64,000 nucleotides of DNA, taken from the NCBI RefSeq assembly GCF_026341035.1, contig NZ_JAPEOQ010000001.1, forward strand, positions 5,394,001 through 5,458,000, given 5' to 3'. The notes below the pieces were generated by a model. It worked only from the letters and a program-made list of their open reading frames with translations. It made no database searches and was not told the origin of the DNA. Of the stretch, positions 1 through 8,587 are shown piece after piece; position 1 is the first letter of the stretch; the number at the start of each line of letters is the position of its first letter. This DNA is from Streptomyces sp. NBC_01016 (lineage in GTDB: Bacteria; Actinomycetota; Actinomycetes; Streptomycetales; Streptomycetaceae). The position numbers and the translations under genes were made by a program.

Positions 1-59
1 TCGGTCCTTGATCTGGGGCGGGGGTCCTGTTCGGATCACCCCGCGGCCTCGGCCCTGCC

Positions 60-1475
60 TCATGATGCGGGTACTTGACTGCGGTCAGGGCGTGGGACGC
101 GGCGCGGGTCGATGAGCGTGACGGTGGTGAGCACGGCGACGACCGCCAGGGCCGCGGACGCGCCCAGTACGGCCTGGGCCCCGTCGGTGACGGCCTGGCT
201 GTCGTGGCCGCCATGGAGGGTGAAGATCGCGCCGAGCGCCGCGGTGCCGACGCCGGCACCGAGAGAGGCGAGGGTGGAGACGGTCCCGGCGACCATGCCC
301 ACTCGTTCAGGAGCCGTGACCCGCACCGCGACGGCCATGACGGGTGCGCCGGCGACCCCGCCGCCGGCTCCCCAGGCGAGCAGCGGCAAGAGCAGCGCCC
401 ACCACGGGGTATGAGGTGTGATCAGCAGCGCCAGTGCGGCGAGGCCGGCGCCTTTGAGCGCGTAGCCGGAGCCGATCACCAGGCCGGGAGCCCAGTGACT
501 GAGCAGCTTGGAGGCGACCATGCCCATGGCGATCTGGGCGAGGAAGATCGGGGTCATCAGCAGGCCCGCCGCTGTCGGGCTCAAGTCGAGGCCGTCGGAG
601 AAGTACAGCACCAGGTAGACCGAGCCGCCGATGGTCAGGACGCGCGAGAGGAAGATGGCCAGCATCGCGCCGGAGAACGCGGGCCGGCCGAACATCCGCA
701 GGTGCAGCGTCGGCGCGGGCACGCGGAGTTGGACGGCGAGGAAGGCGGCCAGCGCCAGGCAGGCGATGAGTAGCGTCATGGTGTCCCGGCCTGACCACGG
801 CGCGTCGCCGGTGCGGAGCATCAGGAGGGTCGCCGTGCCGAGGCCGACCATGAGCAGCAGGCTGCCGAGCCAGTCCGACCGCCCCGCCTCCGGCGCGGCC
901 GGTGAGCGTGGCAGCACGCGGGCAGCCAGTACCCAGGCGGCCGCCCCGAGAGGCAGATTGATCGCGAATACCGCCCGCCATCCGAAGGTGTCGGCCAGTA
1001 CCCCGCCGAGGGTCGGGGCGAGCAGTCCGGCCGCGGTCGCGAACGAACCCCAGGCGCCGATGGCGAGGTTGCGCTCTTCGCCGGAGTAACGGTCGGAGAG
1101 CAGAGGGATGCCGTTCACCATGATGGCCGCCGCCCCCGCGCCCTGGACCACGCGGGCGACGTTGAGCCACAGCAGATCGGGCGCCGCGGTCGCGGCCAGC
1201 GAGGCCACCGTGAACACGGCGATTCCGGCGAGGAACAGCGGCCGTCGGCCCCACCGGTCCGACAGGCTTCCGACGACCTGGGTGAGGGCGCCCATGGCGA
1301 CCATGTACGTCACCACCACGGACTCGGCAGAAGCCCCGTCCGCGAGTTCCGCGCTGATCAGCGGAAGTCCGATGGCCACGATCGTGAGGTCGACGACCAC
1401 CAGCCCCGTCGAAGCCATCACGAGCACCAGCACCCCGCTCAACGGCGGTAAGCGGCGGGACTTCTGAGCTGGCAT
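60..1475 (-). CDS. MFS drug-efflux transporter, EmrB/QacA (DHA2) type, with a TTA codon
   Basis: This 471-residue polytopic membrane protein probably exports a drug or metabolite by proton antiport. The first segments carry typical DHA2 features: a hydrophobic helix with VVDLTIVAIGLPLI near residues 27-40, then the loop-2/3 signature SDRWGRRP and the VQGAGAA helix. The start at 1475 is supported by GGAGG nine bases upstream. Codon 9 is TTA (antisense of 1449-1451), the rare leucine codon read by the bldA tRNA in Streptomyces. The gene is divergent from the TetR gene at 1582, the usual repressor/pump layout. The substrate cannot be told from sequence. Confidence 0.9.
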   Translation of the reverse strand: MPAQKSRRLPPLSGVLVLVMASTGLVVVDLTIVAIGLPLISAELADGASAESVVVTYMVAMGALTQVVGSLSDRWGRRPLFLAGIAVFTVASLAATAAPDLLWLNVARVVQGAGAAAIMVNGIPLLSDRYSGEERNLAIGAWGSFATAAGLLAPTLGGVLADTFGWRAVFAINLPLGAAAWVLAARVLPRSPAAPEAGRSDWLGSLLLMVGLGTATLLMLRTGDAPWSGRDTMTLLIACLALAAFLAVQLRVPAPTLHLRMFGRPAFSGAMLAIFLSRVLTIGGSVYLVLYFSDGLDLSPTAAGLLMTPIFLAQIAMGMVASKLLSHWAPGLVIGSGYALKGAGLAALALLITPHTPWWALLLPLLAWGAGGGVAGAPVMAVAVRVTAPERVGMVAGTVSTLASLGAGVGTAALGAIFTLHGGHDSQAVTDGAQAVLGASAALAVVAVLTTVTLIDPRRVPRPDRSQVPAS

Positions 1476-1581
1476 GGGTTCGACCTCCGGGCGTGGGCGG
1501 GTGTGACCAGGCCAGCCTGAAGGTGCCCGACGCTAAAAGTCAACGTGTGTGAAGTTTAAGCCTGGGTCGTAGGCTGGCACC
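1476..1581. promoter_or_regulatory. Divergent promoter region between MFS pump and TetR regulator
   Basis: On the minus strand TTGACT (antisense of 1538-1543) and CAGGCT (antisense of 1514-1519) are 18 bp apart and form a plausible promoter for the MFS gene. On the plus strand TAGGCT at 1570-1575 lies six bases before the tetR ATG, so that mRNA would be leaderless. The AT-richer stretch 1533-1560 around the pump -35 box is where a TetR operator would be expected, but only a weak dyad is visible there. Confidence 0.5.
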
Positions 1582-2283
1582 ATGCCCGCCACCTCCCGCC
1601 GCCGCCCCACCACACGCAAGGGCCGCCCGGTCCTCACCCGCGAACTCATCGCCGCCAAGGCTCTGGAGATGGCCGGCACGCAGGGGTTCCCGTCCGTCAC
1701 AATGCGCGCCCTGGCCGCCGAACTGGGCGTCACCGTGCGGGCGTTGTACAACTACGTCGAGGATCGCCAGGAGGTCGTCAACCTCGTCGTCGACCTCATG
1801 CTGAGCTCCTGGAACCCGCCGCCGCTCCACCCCGAGGCCTGGGAAACGTCCGTCGCCGACTACGCCGGCTCACTGCGCGAGCTGTACCGCCGCTGGCCAC
1901 GCGCCCTGCTCGTCTCCCTCGACGAGGACACGCCCCCGACCTCGGTGCACCCCAACCGCCTGCTCAACCTGGACCGCTTCCTACGACTCCTGCAGGACAT
2001 CGGCCTCGACCTCCCGGCGGCGCTCGCGGCCCACCGCCACCTCTCCCTGCTCGTCCTCTCCTTCGCCCTCCTGGTCGAGCAACCCGCCGACCGGTCCGGA
2101 GCCGACCGCACCACACTCGTCCCCGACACCTGGCTCGAGGACCACGCCGACCTCGACATCCCGACCCTCCGCCAGGCGGCGACACTGCGACTCCCCACCG
2201 CGGACGAGCAGTTCCACCAGCTCGTCTCGGCAGTCATCACCGAGATCCGCAACGAACTCGCCATCGCCGGCAAGCCCGAGTGA
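1582..2283 (+). CDS. TetR family regulator with TetR-class C-terminal domain
   Basis: A 233-residue regulator. The N-terminal helix-turn-helix covers about residues 15-60 (LTRELIAAKALEMAG, then VTMRALAAELGVTVRALYNYV). The rest resembles the TetR_C_1 ligand-binding domain: helical, with a long sixth-to-eighth helix region around HRHLSLLVLSFALL. It probably represses the divergent MFS pump at 60-1475 and itself, and is released by a pump substrate. A TAGGCT box six bases upstream of the ATG suggests a leaderless transcript. The ligand is unknown. Confidence 0.88.
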   Translation: MPATSRRRPTTRKGRPVLTRELIAAKALEMAGTQGFPSVTMRALAAELGVTVRALYNYVEDRQEVVNLVVDLMLSSWNPPPLHPEAWETSVADYAGSLRELYRRWPRALLVSLDEDTPPTSVHPNRLLNLDRFLRLLQDIGLDLPAALAAHRHLSLLVLSFALLVEQPADRSGADRTTLVPDTWLEDHADLDIPTLRQAATLRLPTADEQFHQLVSAVITEIRNELAIAGKPE

Positions 2284-2411
2284 CCTGCGTCCGATGCGCT
2301 CCGGCTGCCGGCGCCCGACACAGTTCGACTTGACGGGGCGTCACGAACGCCACGTCGCCCGGTGATTGCAACACTCGGTCTTGGCGCTCTCGCACCTGGG
2401 AGCATGCCGGG

Positions 2412-3047
2412 ATGACCATCTCTGCCGTGCTCTTCGACGTGGACGGAGTCCTGCTGGACTCAGCAGCCGCTCACCGGAGAGTCTGGAACTCTTGGTCGCT
2501 GCTGCGAGGCCTGGATCCTGAGAAGGTGTGGCAGCTCACCTTCGGGCGGCGCCCCGAGGACACGGTCAAGGACGCTGGCGCCCATCTCGACCCAGTCGTC
2601 GAACGGCAGGTGCTCGACGACCTGTTGACCCAGGAACGAGACAGCGTCTTGCCGGTCGATGGCGCTCTTGATCTGCTACAGGATCTGTCCCACAGCCCAT
2701 GGGCGATCGTGACGTCCGGCGACCGAGCCTTCGTCGAATCCCGTTTTGCGGCAGCTGGACTTCCTCTACCCGCCATTCGGGTCTACGGCAGCGATGTTGA
2801 AAACGCCAAGCCCGCGCCGGACTGCTTCGCCTTGGCTGCATACCGACTTGGCGTCTCCCCCTCGTCATGTCTGGTCGTGGAGGACGCACCCGCGGGCATA
2901 CGCGCGGCGGTGGCTGCCGGATGCACTGTGATCGGCTTGACGACGACCCACCAGGAGGAGTCGCTCTGGCAGGCGCACACGTGTGCCACGTCCTTGTCGG
3001 AGGTGCGAAACCTCCTGATCTCACACGGTGTTCTGACACTGCCCTGA
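2412..3047 (+). CDS. HAD-superfamily phosphatase (phosphoglycolate phosphatase-like)
   Basis: A 211-residue soluble hydrolase of the haloacid dehalogenase superfamily. Motif I is DVDGVLLDS at residues 9-17 with the nucleophile Asp and the acid/base Asp two residues later. Motif II is the Thr/Ser of VTSGD. Motif III/IV are the Lys of NAKPAPD and the VVEDAPAG acidic pair that binds magnesium. An alpha-helical cap sits between motifs I and II, as in subfamily IA enzymes such as beta-phosphoglucomutase or glycerol-3-phosphatase. The exact sugar-phosphate substrate is not predictable. It stands alone, convergent with the HIT gene. Confidence 0.87.
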   Translation: MTISAVLFDVDGVLLDSAAAHRRVWNSWSLLRGLDPEKVWQLTFGRRPEDTVKDAGAHLDPVVERQVLDDLLTQERDSVLPVDGALDLLQDLSHSPWAIVTSGDRAFVESRFAAAGLPLPAIRVYGSDVENAKPAPDCFALAAYRLGVSPSSCLVVEDAPAGIRAAVAAGCTVIGLTTTHQEESLWQAHTCATSLSEVRNLLISHGVLTLP

Positions 3048-3050
3048 GCT

Positions 3051-3066
3051 TGGGGCGACAGCCCCA
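3051..3066. terminator. Short hairpin between convergent HAD and HIT genes
   Basis: TGGGGC at 3051-3056 and GCCCCA at 3061-3066 form a six-bp perfect stem with a GACA loop just past the HAD stop codon. There is no U-tract, as is common for Streptomyces terminators. It could serve both convergent genes, but the stem is short. Confidence 0.35.
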
Positions 3067-3116
3067 CGACGGATGCCGCCGGGAAGTGCGGCATGCCCAG
3101 CTGTATGAACTGGTAG

Positions 3117-3602
3117 TCAGCACTCGCCGAGGAGCGCCCGCAGCTCACGGGCGTCGGCCTGAAGGGTGCTCTCGTCCTGGCGGAGCGGTGGGTCGAGGAC
3201 CGCGAACGGCAAGGGCTCGCCGGCTGCGGGATCGTCGTCCTCACCCCGTCGAGGAACGATGTGGAAGTGGGCATGGGGAATGCTGTTTCCGAGGAGCTGA
3301 TAGTTGAGTTTGAGCGGGCGATACAGGCGTTCAACTGCGCGTCCGGCTTCGAGGGTTTCGCGCCAGAACGCAGCAGCCTCTTCCGGTGTCATCTCTGTAG
3401 GCTCGGCCGCGTGACGCGTCGTGAAGACGACCACGAGGTAGCCACGAATGATGCCCGACCTCCACAAGTACGCGTTGCTGACAGTGCCTTTGCGTACCAG
3501 CAGGCCCCAGCCGATGTCTGTGGCATCAAAGTCATTGCCGCACATCGGACAGTCCTCGCCTGCCATGTGCTGCCGGAATTTCTCCGGCCAACGTGCACCC
3601 AT
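3117..3602 (-). CDS. HIT family hydrolase
   Basis: A 161-residue member of the histidine triad family, which hydrolyses or transfers nucleoside monophosphates from phosphoramidate, ester or dinucleotide substrates. The triad HAHFHIVPR is near residue 115, and an upstream CPMCGNDF motif may bind zinc, as in some HIT proteins. The start at 3602 is chosen because a strong AAGGAGG lies seven bases upstream; the frame stays open further upstream, but that extension is not HIT-like. It is convergent with the HAD phosphatase gene. The substrate is unknown. Confidence 0.85.
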   Translation of the reverse strand: MGARWPEKFRQHMAGEDCPMCGNDFDATDIGWGLLVRKGTVSNAYLWRSGIIRGYLVVVFTTRHAAEPTEMTPEEAAAFWRETLEAGRAVERLYRPLKLNYQLLGNSIPHAHFHIVPRRGEDDDPAAGEPLPFAVLDPPLRQDESTLQADARELRALLGEC

Positions 3603-3732
3603 CGATCCTCCTTGTTGCGGTTCCGCACCGTTGTCAGCGTCTGGCATGGTCCCGCAAGCGCGGCTCATCCCATAGGTGTTGACGCAGCATGGGGTTGAGA
3701 CAGCGAAACCCCCACTGCCTCGAAGGAGCACG

Positions 3733-4724
3733 ATGTCTGCACCCGACGCCAGCCCCGCCCGCGGCCGCGTCGGTGTCCTGCTGCCCCTCGACCTGCCTGC
3801 TCGCGAGGTGCTGTCCTACGCGCGCCGGGCCGAAGAACTCGGCTTCGATCAGCTGTGGGTGGTGGAGGATCTCGGCTGGCGCGGCGGCATCGCTCAGGCC
3901 GCCTCGTCCTGGCCAGCACCGCGAACATCACCGTCGGCGTCGGAATCCTGCCGGCCGGTGCCCGCAACGTGTGCTTCACCGCGATGGAACTCGCCACCCT
4001 CGCCCAGCTCCATCCCGGACGCCTCATCGCCGGAATCGGACACGGCATGCCCGACTGGATGCGCAAGGCCGGATCCTGGCCCGCCAGCCCCCTGACGCTC
4101 CTCAAGGAGTACACCACCGCGCTGCGCCAACTCCTGCGGGGCAACCCCGGACCCGAGAACGGCCGCTATGTGCGCTGCGAAGGCGTCGTCCTCACCGAGA
4201 TCCCCGACGCCGAGGCCATCCCGCCCCTCGTCCTGGGCGTCCGCGGCCCCAGATCACAGCAGGCCGCGGGCTAGGTCGCCGACGGACTCCTCCTTGCCGA
4301 ACCCGCCGCCCCCGCCTACATCAGCGCTTCCCTGAACCATCTGGGCCCCGAAGCCACCACCAAGGCCCCGGAGATCGTCACCTACGACGCCGCGGCCGTC
4401 GACGACGACGAGGAAGCCGCCCTCGCCCGTGTCCGCGCCGGTCTGGAAGCGATCGGTGAGCCGGGCTGGGCGGCCCACATCGACCCCCTGCCCTTCGCCG
4501 CCGAGCTGCGCGCCCACCGTGCCGCCTGCCGCAACGCCCGGGAGTTCGCCCGGACCATGCCCGCAGCCTGGGTCCGCGATCTGAGCATCGCCGGTACGCC
4601 CGACCAGGCCCGCGCGGCGATCACCGCACGCCACGCCGCCCGCGCGACCAGCGTGGTCCTTTCCCCCGCGGGCCCCGACGCCCTCACGCACCTCGACTCC
4701 CTCGCCCGCGTCCTCACCCCCTGA
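3733..4724 (+). pseudogene. Broken LLM-class (luciferase-like) flavin-dependent oxidoreductase
   Basis: The reading frame starts well (GAAGGAG before ATG 3733; RVGVLLPLDLPAREVLSYARRAEELGFDQ), then shifts by one missing base near 3900. It resumes as LASTANITVGVGILPAGARN, meets a TAG at 4272-4274, and continues in the same frame to TGA 4722-4724. The pieces together make one bacterial luciferase-like TIM-barrel monooxygenase of F420- or FMN-dependent type, with the GFDQLWVVED, NPGPENGRYVRCEG and C-terminal helix regions in order. One frameshift plus one stop implies a dead gene unless sequencing errors are responsible. Confidence 0.8.
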
Positions 4725-5073
4725 CACCCACACCGCCGGACCGGAAGGAAGCCCCCATCATGTGTTCAGGAGCAAATCCGTGAGCGTCACCTGCCATCCC
4801 AGCGGTGATCAATCGGGCGTCGGCCTTCAGATCGTCATCAGCCTGACAACGGATGAAGCCGAGGTCGACGTGATCAGGATTTCGCCTGCTCCTTTCGGGC
4901 TGGGCCGAAACGCATGGAGCCCGCAGGGCCATCAACGGCATGCTCACACCGCACTCACAACCGACCGGTCGCCACGGCCACGGTAGAAGGCAAAGCCCGC
5001 TGATCAGCGCGGCAATGGGGCAGGTGCCGCCCCCGGCGAAGCAGCGGCACACCACGGGGAAACGAGGAGAATC
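4725..5073. other. Intergenic stretch without a recognisable gene
   Basis: It begins with GGAAGGAAG followed by an ATG at 4761 that opens a seven-codon frame ending at TGA, which may be the leftover start of a deleted gene. The remainder has short open frames with no recognisable domain. It lies between two pseudogenes, consistent with a decaying region. Confidence 0.4.
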
Positions 5074-5655
5074 ATGCGACCCATCCGAACCGTTCTCAGC
5101 CTGACCGGCGCCGCACTGCTCACCGCGGGCCGCGCCGCCGGGACCGTCACCGCGCAGCCCGCCCTCTCGGGGCAGAGCGCGCCCGCCGCCGACTCGGTAC
5201 GCACCGCGCAAGCACGTGCGGCCGGACTCTCCGAAAGGCAGGCCGCGCAGCTCCAGGACCGAACCGAGGCACACCGGGCGGAAATGAAGGCCCCCGCCCA
5301 GCAGGTGAGCTTCGACGAGATCCGCGCGAACGACGGCACAACGATCACCTTCACCGCACCCGGTTTCGGCGCTGGGCAGCAGCTGCTCGAGCGGGCGGCT
5401 GTGCCTGTGGGCGGGTGACAACTACGACCACGCGAAGCTCACGTTCTACAGGTGCGCGTTCCGCGATTTGAGTGACTACGGCTTCAACGACCGGCTGACC
5501 TCGCTGAAGAACCGTCAGTCCAGCGGAACCCGATCGAAGTTCTACAACTGGGAGGGGCACTGGTCCCTCAAGTTCGGCAGCACAGCGCCCCACAAGATCC
5601 CGGACTGCAGGGCACGCCGTACAACAACATGATCGACGGCGTGCGGGTCTGCTGA
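5074..5655 (+). pseudogene. Frameshifted secreted inhibitor-like gene (peptidase inhibitor I36 / SMI-like)
   Basis: The first frame encodes a Sec-type signal (MRPIRTVLSLTGAALLTAG) and a Gln/Ala-rich linker. Near 5390 the frame changes by one extra base and continues as GRLCLWAGDNY, LTFYRCAFRDLSDYGFND, then QSSGTRSKFYNWEGHWS. A second shift near 5610 restores a frame ending in NNMIDGVRVC and TGA 5653-5655. The assembled product matches the layout of small secreted cystine-containing proteins of the I36 peptidase-inhibitor family (beta/gamma-crystallin-like fold), common in streptomycetes. Two frameshifts make it a probable pseudogene. Confidence 0.7.
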
Positions 5656-5711
5656 GGCTGGGCTCGCGAACGATCTCTGTGGCGTGAGGGTTGGTCGGAG
5701 ACCTGCCGATA

Positions 5712-5771
5712 GGACGCCTGTCGCAAGGACGCCTGTCGCAAGGACGCCTGTCGCAAGGGCGCCTGTCGAAA
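5712..5771. repeat. 15-bp tandem repeat, four copies
   Basis: The unit GGACGCCTGTCGCAA occurs perfectly at 5712-5726, 5727-5741 and 5742-5756, with a variant copy at 5757-5771. The period is a multiple of three, so every frame stays open; one encodes a GRLSQ pentapeptide repeat that runs into the downstream GNAT frame. It lies just before the likely GNAT start and is probably untranslated or a slippage product. Confidence 0.85.
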
Positions 5772-5804
5772 GGACGGTGGACGGCCACAGGTCGTTCGGG
5801 GACC

Positions 5805-6305
5805 ATGGCCTGCATGCCAACGTGGACTATCAAGGTGGAGCGTGTCATCGGCGCGGGTGTCGATGAGGTGATGCGGGAGTACTTCACCGAGATGGGGCGG
5901 CGGGTGCTGGGGCGCCCAGCCATAGAGGCGGAGCTGCAAGCGGTGCTTGTTGAAGATCCTCACCATGTGCTCGGCCCGCCCGACGGCGAGTTTCTCGTTG
6001 CGCGTGGGGACAAGGGTGAGTTCCTGGGCTGCGCAGGGTTGCGGCTGCTCAGAGGTGCTCCTGAGACCGCGGAGCTCAAGCGGATGTTCGTGCGCCCCGC
6101 TGGGCGGGGAGCGGGGTTGGGCCGGGGCCTCCTCCTCGCCGTCGAGCAATCGGCGAGGAGGCTGGGCGCTGCCCGGATCGTGTGCGAGACCAACACCCAA
6201 CTCACCGCGGCACGGGCTTTGTACACCAGGTATGGCTACGAGGAAACCGGACCCTACGAAGGGCATGGCAAGGCGGACCACTGGTACGTCAAGGTCCTCA
6301 GCTGA
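5805..6305 (+). CDS. GNAT family N-acetyltransferase
   Basis: About 166 residues from ATG 5805 (ATG 5814 is an equally possible start). The acetyl-CoA-binding core is visible: beta-4 with LKRMFVRPAGRGAGLGRGLLLAVEQSARR contains the R/Q-x-x-G-x-G/A loop, followed by ARIVCETNTQLTAARALYTRYGYEETGPY, the classic motif B. It should transfer an acetyl group from acetyl-CoA to a small amine or a protein; the substrate is unknown. The frame is open further upstream through a 15-bp repeat array, but that part is not GNAT-like. Confidence 0.83.
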   Translation: MACMPTWTIKVERVIGAGVDEVMREYFTEMGRRVLGRPAIEAELQAVLVEDPHHVLGPPDGEFLVARGDKGEFLGCAGLRLLRGAPETAELKRMFVRPAGRGAGLGRGLLLAVEQSARRLGAARIVCETNTQLTAARALYTRYGYEETGPYEGHGKADHWYVKVLS

Positions 6306-6503
6306 AGGGCTGGGTGACCCGCGGATCTTCGGGAGGTCGGTGAAGCAGCTACGCCGAGCTGAAGTGGCCGCTCCGGTCCGGGGCGGCCATGGAAGCCACC
6401 ACTGGTGGATTGCCTCCTACTGGTGGCCGCCTACTGGCGTACCAACCTCACGGCCACCAGCCCAGACCGCTCACACTCACTTCTCTACGGAGATCAGTTC
6501 CAG

Positions 6504-7028
6504 ATGACCGCCACCCCGCCGCCCAGTGACCCCGGCTTGATCTCCCGCCACGAACTCACGGTCCTCGCCGACTACTCCACCCTGCTGATCCAGGACGACG
6601 ATGCAGACCTGGGCGAACCCGAACTGGGCTGGTTCGATGCACTGGTTGCGGACTGGATCAACACTGCTCCTGGCGTTGTCGGAATCGGAGCCGCTCGCCC
6701 CTTCAATGTTCCCGTCACCGTGGACGTGCGCCGCGCACCCCCGGCCGACGGCACGGAACTACGGCAAGCCGACCACGTCACACAGGCCGGCCTCGCGCTC
6801 CCCTCAGGACGCCTGCTGATCTCCATGCAGGACGCCAGCGACAAGATTCCCCGCATCCCTCTTGCCCTCGGTAACTACGCCGTGCGCATCTACTCCCACG
6901 GCCTGAACAGGCTTTCCGAGGACGCCCTGGAAGGCGAGGACCACTACCACGTCGTGCTTTGGCCCACCGACGAAGACCACCCTGCCCAGGTCCTCAAGCG
7001 CTACTCCGCGCCCCTTCCCGGCGGTTAG
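6504..7028 (+). CDS. Hypothetical protein
   Basis: A 174-residue soluble, acidic protein with no recognised domain. The chosen start (MTATPPPSDPG) has GGAG about eleven bases upstream; an upstream extension of 33 codons is open but has atypical composition. The sequence mixes beta-strand-like segments (VPVTVDVRRAPP, GRLLISMQDASDKIP) with the C-terminal EDHYHVVLWPTDEDHPAQVL, which resembles the tail of small competence-protein-J-like or immunity-like proteins, but this is not a firm assignment. The IS256-type element begins 13 bp after its stop codon. Confidence 0.6.
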   Translation: MTATPPPSDPGLISRHELTVLADYSTLLIQDDDADLGEPELGWFDALVADWINTAPGVVGIGAARPFNVPVTVDVRRAPPADGTELRQADHVTQAGLALPSGRLLISMQDASDKIPRIPLALGNYAVRIYSHGLNRLSEDALEGEDHYHVVLWPTDEDHPAQVLKRYSAPLPGG

Positions 7029-7040
7029 TGCCGTGCCCCC

Positions 7041-8420
7041 AGGGACTGTGTAGCGATCGGTGGAACTCGGTCGGATTGATTGATTCAGCTGCGGCCGGCG
7101 GTGAGTCGGCCGTCGAAGGTGATGTCGAAGGCCTGGAGTGCGGCCTTCCAGCGCATGGTCCAGCGCTTGCGTCCGGTGCCGGTGGGGTCCAGGCTCATCA
7201 CGGCCAGGTAGACGCACTTGAGAGCGGCCTGTTCCGTGGGGAAGTGCCCGCGGGCCCGGACGGCTTTGCGGATGCGGGCGTTGATCGACTCGATCGCGTT
7301 GGTCGTGCACACGATCTTGCGGATCTCCACGTCGAACTGCAGGAACGGCACGAACTCGGCCCAGGAGGCCTCCCAGAGCCGCACGATGGCCGGGTACTTG
7401 TGCCCCCAGGCGTCGGTGAACTCCACGAACCGCTCCAGGGCGGCGTCCTCGGTCGGCGCGGTGTAGACGGGCCGCAGGGCCTTGGCGAGCTTCTCCCAGT
7501 CCTGGCGGCCCGCGTAACGGAACGACGCCCGCAGCAGATGGACCACGCAGGTCTGCACGATGGTCCGTGGCCACACCGTGTTCACCGCGTCGGGCAGGCC
7601 GGCCAGCCCGTCGCAGACGAGCATCAGGACATCGGACGTGCCCCGGTTCTTGATCTCGGTGAGGACCTGCAGCCAGTACTTCGCGCCCTCACCACCTTCA
7701 CCGACCCACAGGCCCAGGATGTCGCGCTGCCCGTCGGCGGTGACGGCCACGGCCATGTAGACCGGCCGGTTGGCGACCTGACCGTCCCTGACCTTCACGT
7801 TCACACAGTCGACGAAGACCACCGGGTAGACCGCGTCCAGGGGGCGGTTCTGCCACTCGGCCATGCCGGCCAGCACGCTGTCGGTGATCGTGGAGATCGT
7901 CGACTTGGACACCTCGGTGCCGTACACCTCGGCCGGATGCGCGGAGATCTCGCCATGGGTGAGGCCCTTCGCGGACAGCGACAGCACCATCTCGTCGACC
8001 CCGCCGAGCCGCTTCTGCCGCTTCCTGACCAACTGCGGCTCGAAACTGCCAGCCCGGTCCCGGGGCACCTCGATCTCAACCGGCCCGACCTCGGTCGTCA
8101 CTGTCTTCGCGCGCCGGCCGTTGCGGTAATTCTCCCGGCCGCCCTCGGCCCGCTCGCCCGGCTCGTGGCCCAAGTGCGCGGTCAGTTCGCCCTCGAGCGC
8201 GGACTCCAGCACCCGCTTGGTCAGCTGCTGCAGCAGCCCGCCCTCGCCGGTCAGGCTCACCCCGCCGGCCTTCGCCCGCTCCATCAGCTCGCTCAGCAGG
8301 GCATCGTCCACGGCCTCGGACACATCCGTGGCTGCCTTGCCGGCCTCGGTGCCACTCGTCACGTCAGTCATCAACTGTCGCTCTCTACAAGGGAGTTACA
8401 CCACTCACCGTACAGACCCT
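7041..8420. mobile_element. IS256-family insertion sequence
   Basis: An element of about 1.38 kb bounded by imperfect inverted repeats. The left end is AGGGACTGTGTAGCGATCGG and the right end, read inward, is AGGGTCTGTACGGTGAGTGG; the arms also share a later AACTC block. It holds one complete transposase gene. The eight bases flanking each end (7033-7040 and 8421-8428) do not match, so no target-site duplication is visible. A deletion or rearrangement next to the element, or mis-set ends, would explain this. The right flank is a truncated gene fragment. Confidence 0.8.
7085..8374 (-). CDS. IS256-family transposase
   Basis: A 429-residue Mutator/IS256-type DDE transposase of normal length. The N-terminal part has helix-turn-helix-like segments (LLQQLTKRVLESALEGELTAHLGHEPGERA, a hallmark of the family). 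The RNase-H core contains FVDCVNVKVRDG with the first Asp, VLMLVCDGLAGLPDAVN with the second, and VVHLLRASFRYAGRQDW. The C-terminal part CTTNAIESINARIRKAVRARGHFP carries the conserved Asn-Ala-Ile-Glu-Ser signature with the catalytic Glu. It appears intact, so the element may be mobile. Confidence 0.95.
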   Translation of the reverse strand: MMTDVTSGTEAGKAATDVSEAVDDALLSELMERAKAGGVSLTGEGGLLQQLTKRVLESALEGELTAHLGHEPGERAEGGRENYRNGRRAKTVTTEVGPVEIEVPRDRAGSFEPQLVRKRQKRLGGVDEMVLSLSAKGLTHGEISAHPAEVYGTEVSKSTISTITDSVLAGMAEWQNRPLDAVYPVVFVDCVNVKVRDGQVANRPVYMAVAVTADGQRDILGLWVGEGGEGAKYWLQVLTEIKNRGTSDVLMLVCDGLAGLPDAVNTVWPRTIVQTCVVHLLRASFRYAGRQDWEKLAKALRPVYTAPTEDAALERFVEFTDAWGHKYPAIVRLWEASWAEFVPFLQFDVEIRKIVCTTNAIESINARIRKAVRARGHFPTEQAALKCVYLAVMSLDPTGTGRKRWTMRWKAALQAFDITFDGRLTAGRS

Positions 8421-8552
8421 CACCTGGTCGTGGAGGACCGTCCACTGTTCGCCAAGCTCTCGCTGCTCGGTGTCTCGCTCGTGTCCGTCCTGGACTGCGG
8501 CAACCGGGACCGCGCCCGGCGCCACTACGCGCGGACCCGACGGGCGGCCTAG
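8421..8552 (+). pseudogene. 3' fragment of an unidentified gene next to the IS
   Basis: Directly after the right end of the IS an open frame reads about 43 codons (HLVVEDRPLFAKLSLLGVS, then DCGNRDRARRHYARTRRAA) to TAG 8550-8552 and has no start of its own. Its composition resembles coding sequence. It is probably the tail of a gene cut off by the insertion or by a deletion beside it. I do not recognise the family. Confidence 0.4.
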
Positions 8553-8587
8553 AGACGAGGAGGCACGGGGTCCACATTCCGCCTGGG

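Noticed and set aside
4762..4986. 74-codon plus-strand open frame between the two pseudogenes
   Set aside because: It has no ribosome site and no recognisable motif, and it lies in decayed DNA.
7033..8428. Target-site duplication of the IS256 element
   Set aside because: The flanking 8-mers TGCCCCC-like and CACCTGGT do not match at any sensible offset.
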